The translations under genes and the position numbers were made by a program. Shown piece after piece: positions 59,771 to 64,000 of a stretch of 64,000 nucleotides of DNA. This DNA is from Oscillospiraceae bacterium (GTDB lineage Bacteria; Bacillota; Clostridia; Oscillospirales; Oscillospiraceae), in assembly GCA_021770845.1 (NCBI GenBank), contig JAETQF010000003.1, positions 1 to 64,000 on the forward strand, in the 5' to 3' direction. The stretch's first letter is position 1. Every line of letters starts with the position of its first letter. The notes below the pieces were generated by a model. It worked only from the letters and a program-made list of their open reading frames with translations, had not been told where the DNA came from and searched no databases.

Positions 59771-60667
59771 ATGAATGAATCCATGATGAAAAAACTGGCC
59801 AAGCCCATGATCGTGTTCGCCACCATGATCTGGGGCTCCACCTTCTTCATTTTGAAGGACGCCCTGGACGATGTGGATCTCATGTTCCTGATGGCCTTCC
59901 GCTTCGGCTTCGCGGCGGTGCTGCTGGGGCTGGTGTTCTGGAAGCGGTGGAGGATCATCGACCGCTCCTACTGGTGGCGGGGCGGGCTGCTGGGCCTGTT
60001 CATGTTTATTGCCTACGCGGTGCAGAACTACGGCCTGATGGACACCACCCCGGGGAAGAACGCCTTCTTCACCGCCGTGTACTGCGTCATCGTCCCCTTC
60101 CTGTACTGGGCGGTGGACAAGCTGCGGCCCAGCCGGTTCAACGTGCTGGCGGCGGTGCTGTGCGTGGCGGGCATCGGCCTGGTGTCCTGGGACGGGGGGA
60201 TCGCCCTCACCCGGGGGGATCTGATGACCCTGTGCGCCGGGTTCGTGTACGCCTGCCACATCGTGGCGGTGGCCAAGTTCTCCAGGGACAGGGACGCGGT
60301 GCTGCTGAGCATCCTCCAGTTCGCCTCCGCCGCCCTGTGCTTCTGCGTGGGCACCGCCTTCACCCACGGCGTGCCCACACAGGGGCTGTCCCTCAACGCC
60401 TGGCTGGTGCTGCTGTACCTGGCGGTGTTCGGCACCACCATCGGCCAGCTGTTCCAGAACGTGGGGCAGAAGTACACCGATCCGTCCTCCGCCGCCCTGC
60501 TGCTCAGCCTGGAGGCCCCCTTTGGGGTGGCCTTCTCAGTGGCCTTCGGCGCGGAGAGCCCCGGCGGGCTGATGTACCTGGGCTTCGCCCTGATCTTCCT
60601 GGCGGTGGTGTGCTCCGAGACGCAGTTCAAGTTTCTGCGCCCCAAGCCCGCCCCGGAGGCGAAATAG
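59771..60667 (+). CDS. EamA/DMT-family transporter
   Basis: 298 aa with about ten membrane helices in two EamA repeats (FATMIWGSTFFILK at the start; LAVFGTTIGQLFQNVGQKY in the second half). Exports or imports a small metabolite such as an amino acid; the substrate is not predictable. Starts MNESMMKKLAKP. It converges with the hydrolase gene (6-bp gap). Confidence 0.93.
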   Translation: MNESMMKKLAKPMIVFATMIWGSTFFILKDALDDVDLMFLMAFRFGFAAVLLGLVFWKRWRIIDRSYWWRGGLLGLFMFIAYAVQNYGLMDTTPGKNAFFTAVYCVIVPFLYWAVDKLRPSRFNVLAAVLCVAGIGLVSWDGGIALTRGDLMTLCAGFVYACHIVAVAKFSRDRDAVLLSILQFASAALCFCVGTAFTHGVPTQGLSLNAWLVLLYLAVFGTTIGQLFQNVGQKYTDPSSAALLLSLEAPFGVAFSVAFGAESPGGLMYLGFALIFLAVVCSETQFKFLRPKPAPEAK

Positions 60668-60673
60668 GCCCCC

Positions 60674-61600
60674 TCAGATGTGCCGCTCCAGCCAGGCCAG
60701 CACGTCGGCGTACACCTCGCCCTTGTTGATCTCGTTGAGCATCTCGTGCCGCCCGCCGGGGTAGAGCTTCATGGTGAGATCCGCGGTGCCGTGGTCTTTG
60801 AAGAAGCCGTACACCGTTTTGACCCCCGCTCCGTTGGAGCCCACCGGATCCTGATCCCCGGAGAACAGATAGACCGGGGTGCGGGGATCCATGTTGGACA
60901 GCCCCTCCTCGCTGGAGATGTACTGGAGGCCCCCCATCATGTCCCGGAACATTCCGGCGGTGGGCTTGAAGGTGCAGAAGGGATCCCGCAGGTACCTGTC
61001 CACCACCGCCTCGTCCCGGCAGATCCAGTCCGCCGTGGTGCGGTTGGGCTTGAACTGCTTGTTGTAGGCCCCCAGGGACAGCTTGTCGATGAGGCCGCTC
61101 ACCGCCTCCGGCCCCCGCAGGGCGCACACGGCGTTAGCCACCGCCTTGCCGGCGGCCACCAGGGCGGGCTTCTCCTGGCCGGTGCCGGACAGAATGCAGC
61201 CGTCCACCGTGCCGGGGTACTTGCAGAGGTAGGTGCGGGCCAGGAAGGAGCCCATGGAGTGGCCCAGCAGGAAGTAGGGCAGGCCGGGGAATTTCTCCCC
61301 CATGAGTATGCGGAGCTGCCGCACGTCGGCGGTCACCAGCGTCCAGCCATCCTTCCTGCCGAAGTAGCCGTATTTGCCGTCGTCCACCGTCTTGCCGTGG
61401 CCCAGGTGATCCTCGCCGCAGACGGCGAAGCCGTGCTCTGTGAGATAGCGGGCGAAGGCGTCGTACCGCCCCGCGTACTCCGCCACGCCGTGGACGATCT
61501 GCACCACCGCCCGGGGCTGGCCCTCCGGGAGCCAGAGGCTGGCGTGTATGCTGTGGACGCCGTCCTTGGAGGGGAAGGAAAATTCCGTAAAGTCTGCCAT
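60674..61600 (-). CDS. Alpha/beta hydrolase, monoacylglycerol lipase-like
   Basis: 308 aa. Hydrolase_4 (lysophospholipase) pattern: VHGVAEYAGRYDAFARYL, the HGKTVDD oxyanion part, the nucleophile elbow LLGHSMGS, and late Asp (GDQDPVG) and His (GGRHEML). Cleaves a lipid ester; the substrate is open. A promoter (TTGACA-17-TACACT) lies upstream. Cytoplasmic, no signal peptide. Confidence 0.92.
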   Translation of the reverse strand: MADFTEFSFPSKDGVHSIHASLWLPEGQPRAVVQIVHGVAEYAGRYDAFARYLTEHGFAVCGEDHLGHGKTVDDGKYGYFGRKDGWTLVTADVRQLRILMGEKFPGLPYFLLGHSMGSFLARTYLCKYPGTVDGCILSGTGQEKPALVAAGKAVANAVCALRGPEAVSGLIDKLSLGAYNKQFKPNRTTADWICRDEAVVDRYLRDPFCTFKPTAGMFRDMMGGLQYISSEEGLSNMDPRTPVYLFSGDQDPVGSNGAGVKTVYGFFKDHGTADLTMKLYPGGRHEMLNEINKGEVYADVLAWLERHI

Positions 61601-61639
61601 AACAAATCACTCCGTTCCTGTCAGTTTGTGGTATACTTC

Positions 61640-61668
61640 AGTGTAATAGATCCCGGCCCATTTGTCAA
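61640..61668 (-). promoter_or_regulatory. Promoter of the hydrolase gene
   Basis: Minus-strand TTGACA (61668-61663), 17-nt spacer, TACACT (61645-61640). Confidence 0.6.
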
Positions 61669-61708
61669 TTTACAAAACCTTTGCCGTGCATAGCACAAGG
61701 AGAACGCC

Positions 61709-63604
61709 ATGAAAAAGCATCTGTCCCGCCTGCTGGCCCTGATCCTGGCCCTGTTCCTGCTGGTCGCCCCCGCCTCCGCCCTCACGGTGGATCAGGCGCT
61801 GGAGCTGCTGGAGGAGCTGTATTACTACGACATCCCCGACGAGGCCTATGAGGCCGAAACCTTGGATGAGCTGATGGCTCTGCTGGAGGATCCCTACACC
61901 ACCTACATGACCGCCGAGGAGTACGAGGCGTTTCTGAAGCTGCTGGAGGGGGACTCCAACGTGGTGGGCATCGGCGTGTCCTGCCGGTACACGGAGGAGG
62001 GCATCCTGGTTCTGGACACCATCTCCGGCGGCAGCGCCCGCCAGGCGGGGCTGAAGGCCGGGGATCTGATCGTGGAGATCGACGGCCAGTCCTGCGTCCC
62101 GGCCAATGAGGAGAACGCCGGCCGCCTCACCGGGGCGGAGGGCACCCAGGTCACCATCACCGTCCTCCGGGACGGGCAGACCAGCCAGTACACCCTCACC
62201 CGCCGCCCGGTGGTGGAGCCCAACCTGGAGCTGAACATACAGGGCCGGGTGGGGTACATCGACTGCAACAGCTTCGGCCAGAACACCGGCAGGGAGTTTG
62301 CCAAGCTGGTGAAGGACAACGACGGCCAGGTGGACATCTGGGTGGTGGATCTCCGGGGGAACGGCGGAGGGTACACCAAGGCGGCGGTGGATCTGCTGGG
62401 GGCGCTGATGGGCCCGGGCTACCACCTGTATTTTGAGGCGGCGGGGGGCGCGGTGGAGGCCCAGCCCTCCCTGGATCGGGCGGCCACCGCCAAGCCGGTG
62501 ATCGTCCTCACCGACGGTTCCAGCGCCAGCGCCTCCGAGCTCACCGCGGGCAGCCTCCGGGACGGGGATCGGGGCCTGCTGGTGGGCGGGCGCACCTACG
62601 GCAAGGGCGTGGCCCAGATCATCCTGGATCAGGAGGCGCTGTCCCGGCTGCCCGGATATGAGGACTATTTCCAGGGGGACGGCCTGAAGGTCACTGTCTA
62701 CCGCTTCTACACGGAAGGGGCCAACAGCCCGGACAGAACCGGCGTGATCCCCACCCTGCTGGTGGACGACGAGGACGCCGCGGCGGTGGCCCTGGCCCTG
62801 TGCGGCAGCCAGAAGGACGCCAGGCTGTGCGTCATGGTGGGGGCCACCCCCTACTACGTGGATCCCAACGCCGGGACGGACACCCTGGCCGCGCTGCTGG
62901 CCGCCCTGCCGCCCCAGGCCACCCTGTTCTACTCCGACGGCGGGGACTTTGAGCAGACAACCGTGACGGAGGCGGCGGACAAGCTGGGGGTAAGCTACCA
63001 CAGCCGCTGGTTCACCGACGTGGGGGACAGCCGGTACGCCGCCGCCATCAACGCCATGGGCACCTACAAGCTGCTCCAGGGGGACGGCAGGGGGCACTTC
63101 AGCCCCAAGGACGGCCTGACCCGGGCGGAACTGTGCACCATGCTGGCCAATGTGCTGAACGTGTCCTACCGGGGGGAGAGCCTGTTTAACGACGTGGATC
63201 AGGCCGCTTGGTACGGCCCCGCGGTCAACGCCATGGCCTACCTGGGCATTGTGGAGGGCGTGGGCGGCGGACGGTTCAACCCCGGCGGCGCCCTCACCCA
63301 GGAGGAGTTCCACACCATCCTGGGCCGGGTGGCCCGGTTCTTCAACCTCCAGCTGGACGCCTTTGCCGACTGGGTGGAGGAGGGCAACCTGACCCTGGGC
63401 CAGCGCGCCGCCCTGAACGGCTACTCGGATTGGGCCCGGAACAGCATGGCGGTGCTGGCCTGGGGGCTGGAGGACGCGCTGAACGGCACGGGGGATCTGC
63501 TGTTTGCGTCGCTGAAAGACCTGTCCCCCAAGGCCCCCATGCTCCGGGAGGAGGCCGCCGCCGGGATGTACGCGGTGCTGTCCGGCTTGGAGATTTTACC
63601 CTGA
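61709..63604 (+). CDS. Secreted S41 protease with PDZ and SLH domains
   Basis: 631 aa. Signal peptide of about 24 residues (MKKHLSRLLALILALFLL, cut near ASA). PDZ domain about 85-160 (GSARQAGLKAGDLIVEIDG). S41 C-terminal-processing protease core 180-345 with Ser in DGSSASASELTAG and catalytic Lys in TYGKGVAQ. Three SLH repeats about 450-630 (FTDVGDSRYAAAIN, FNDVDQAAWYGPAV, and a weaker third). The SLH region should anchor it to the cell wall, unlike typical CtpA. Substrate unknown. Confidence 0.93.
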   Translation: MKKHLSRLLALILALFLLVAPASALTVDQALELLEELYYYDIPDEAYEAETLDELMALLEDPYTTYMTAEEYEAFLKLLEGDSNVVGIGVSCRYTEEGILVLDTISGGSARQAGLKAGDLIVEIDGQSCVPANEENAGRLTGAEGTQVTITVLRDGQTSQYTLTRRPVVEPNLELNIQGRVGYIDCNSFGQNTGREFAKLVKDNDGQVDIWVVDLRGNGGGYTKAAVDLLGALMGPGYHLYFEAAGGAVEAQPSLDRAATAKPVIVLTDGSSASASELTAGSLRDGDRGLLVGGRTYGKGVAQIILDQEALSRLPGYEDYFQGDGLKVTVYRFYTEGANSPDRTGVIPTLLVDDEDAAAVALALCGSQKDARLCVMVGATPYYVDPNAGTDTLAALLAALPPQATLFYSDGGDFEQTTVTEAADKLGVSYHSRWFTDVGDSRYAAAINAMGTYKLLQGDGRGHFSPKDGLTRAELCTMLANVLNVSYRGESLFNDVDQAAWYGPAVNAMAYLGIVEGVGGGRFNPGGALTQEEFHTILGRVARFFNLQLDAFADWVEEGNLTLGQRAALNGYSDWARNSMAVLAWGLEDALNGTGDLLFASLKDLSPKAPMLREEAAAGMYAVLSGLEILP

Positions 63605-63784
63605 TTTTTCCGACAGCCAAGACCGGGATCGGCCTTGGCTGCTCGTTACTTTTTCTCGAGAGAAAAAGTAACCAAAAAGAGCTTGAAGCTCGCTGACGAT
63701 AAGTGTCCGGCGACATACGTTTACGCCCGGTGACGGACGGCGGATGTGTGCGGGAAGCATTTTGATTTTAGGAGGGGCGGTTGT
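63605..63784. other. Intergenic region after the S41 protease gene
   Basis: Holds a CAGCCAAG/CTTGGCTG hairpin (63614-63641), a family 2 palindrome (63645-63672) and, near 63770, the ribosome-binding site of queH (AGGAGG). Nothing else seen. Confidence 0.6.
63645..63672 (+). repeat. 28-nt palindrome (family 2), copy 5
   Basis: GTTACTTTTTCTCG / CGAGAAAAAGTAAC-type perfect palindrome, followed by CAAAAAGAGCTTGAAG. Its arms match those of the copy at 2022. Confidence 0.75.
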
Positions 63785-64000
63785 ATGTCTGTTCTGCTCC
63801 ACATCTGCTGCGCCCCCTGCTCCGTGGGCTGTATCAAGCTGCTGCGGGAGGAGGGGGTGGAGCCCGTCGGGTTCTGGTATAACCCCAATATCCACCCCTT
63901 CCAGGAGTACAAGGCCCGCCGGGACACCCTGCGGCAGTACGCCCAGGACATCGGCCTGGAGCTGCGGGAGGAGGATTTCTACGGCCTGCGGCAGTTCACC
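63785..64000 (+). CDS. queH: Epoxyqueuosine reductase QueH, 5' part
   Basis: The first 72 codons are in the window; the gene runs off the right edge. MSVLLHICCAPCSVGCIKLL matches QueH (DUF208), the non-B12 enzyme that makes queuosine in tRNA, with the CCAPCS cysteine motif that helps bind iron-sulfur. AGGAGG precedes ATG 63785. The rest cannot be judged. Confidence 0.88.
   Translation, partial: MSVLLHICCAPCSVGCIKLLREEGVEPVGFWYNPNIHPFQEYKARRDTLRQYAQDIGLELREEDFYGLRQFT

Overview
This window reads as chromosomal DNA of a GC-rich, spore-forming, anaerobic Firmicute, most likely an Oscillospiraceae gut bacterium of the Flavonifractor/Lawsonibacter/Intestinimonas kind. The evidence is the gene content: SpoIIE, SpmA/SpmB, SpoVAC, an AbrB/SpoVT regulator, HrcA/CIRCE heat-shock control, an FprA-type flavodiiron protein, a two-subunit iron-sulfur serine dehydratase and an SLH-domain protein. 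Strong Shine-Dalgarno sites and high-GC codon use with occasional TTG/GTG starts agree with this. The taxon is inference; no rRNA or tRNA gene was seen.

Layout. 0-4 kb: ilvB-ilvN-ilvC (minus strand) for branched-chain amino acids, ending beside a low-GC remnant of a possible mobile element. 4-10.7 kb: a Cys-rich DUF1540 protein, a membrane protein, serine dehydratase sdaAB-sdaAA, pyruvate kinase, a CBS/CorC membrane protein and thioredoxin. 10.7-14.1 kb: a family-2 glycosyltransferase and UDP-galactopyranose mutase (surface glycan), then a DegV lipid-binding protein. 14.2-22.5 kb: FprA, a PfkB sugar kinase, then a maltodextrin-type operon (binding protein, two permeases, LacI regulator, MalQ) behind one promoter with a clear LacI-like operator. 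22.7-30.5 kb: lone spoVAC, tex, an unusual MerR-RDD membrane fusion, rsmI, an AbrB-type regulator, spmAB, and small Cys-rich and ribbon-helix-helix genes. 30.5-42.8 kb: an EF-G paralogue, dus, spoIIE, a ComM/YifB ATPase, a HAD phosphatase, comEC-holA and rnmV. 42.8-47.3 kb: rpiB, a PHP phosphatase, a 0.8-kb non-coding island and a PMT-type mannosyltransferase. 47.6-59.1 kb: hrcA-grpE-dnaK-dnaJ and groES-groEL, both behind CIRCE, separated by SPFH/NfeD membrane genes, an rRNA methyltransferase and a lipid kinase. 59.1-64 kb: Mpg glycosylase, an EamA exporter, an alpha/beta hydrolase, a PDZ-S41-SLH protease and the start of queH.

The most striking non-coding feature is the density of structured repeats. 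I can separate: (i) six 70-84 bp palindromes beginning TGTAGGG or TGCAGGG, several lying inside operons (ilv, mal, groESL); (ii) five copies of a 28-30 nt palindrome of the GTTAC(T)nCTC type followed by an AAAAGAGC-like tail, several touching stop codons; (iii) a 165-bp MITE-like element at the end of nfeD; (iv) a 0.8-kb island at 44.17-44.95 kb bounded by inverted copies of module (ii) fused to a second large stem-loop whose stem varies in a compensated way while its loop stays conserved. The island is the best candidate for something undescribed. The MerR-RDD fusion with its own 19-bp-spacer operator, and a PMT enzyme carrying a discoidin-like domain, are the most interesting proteins.
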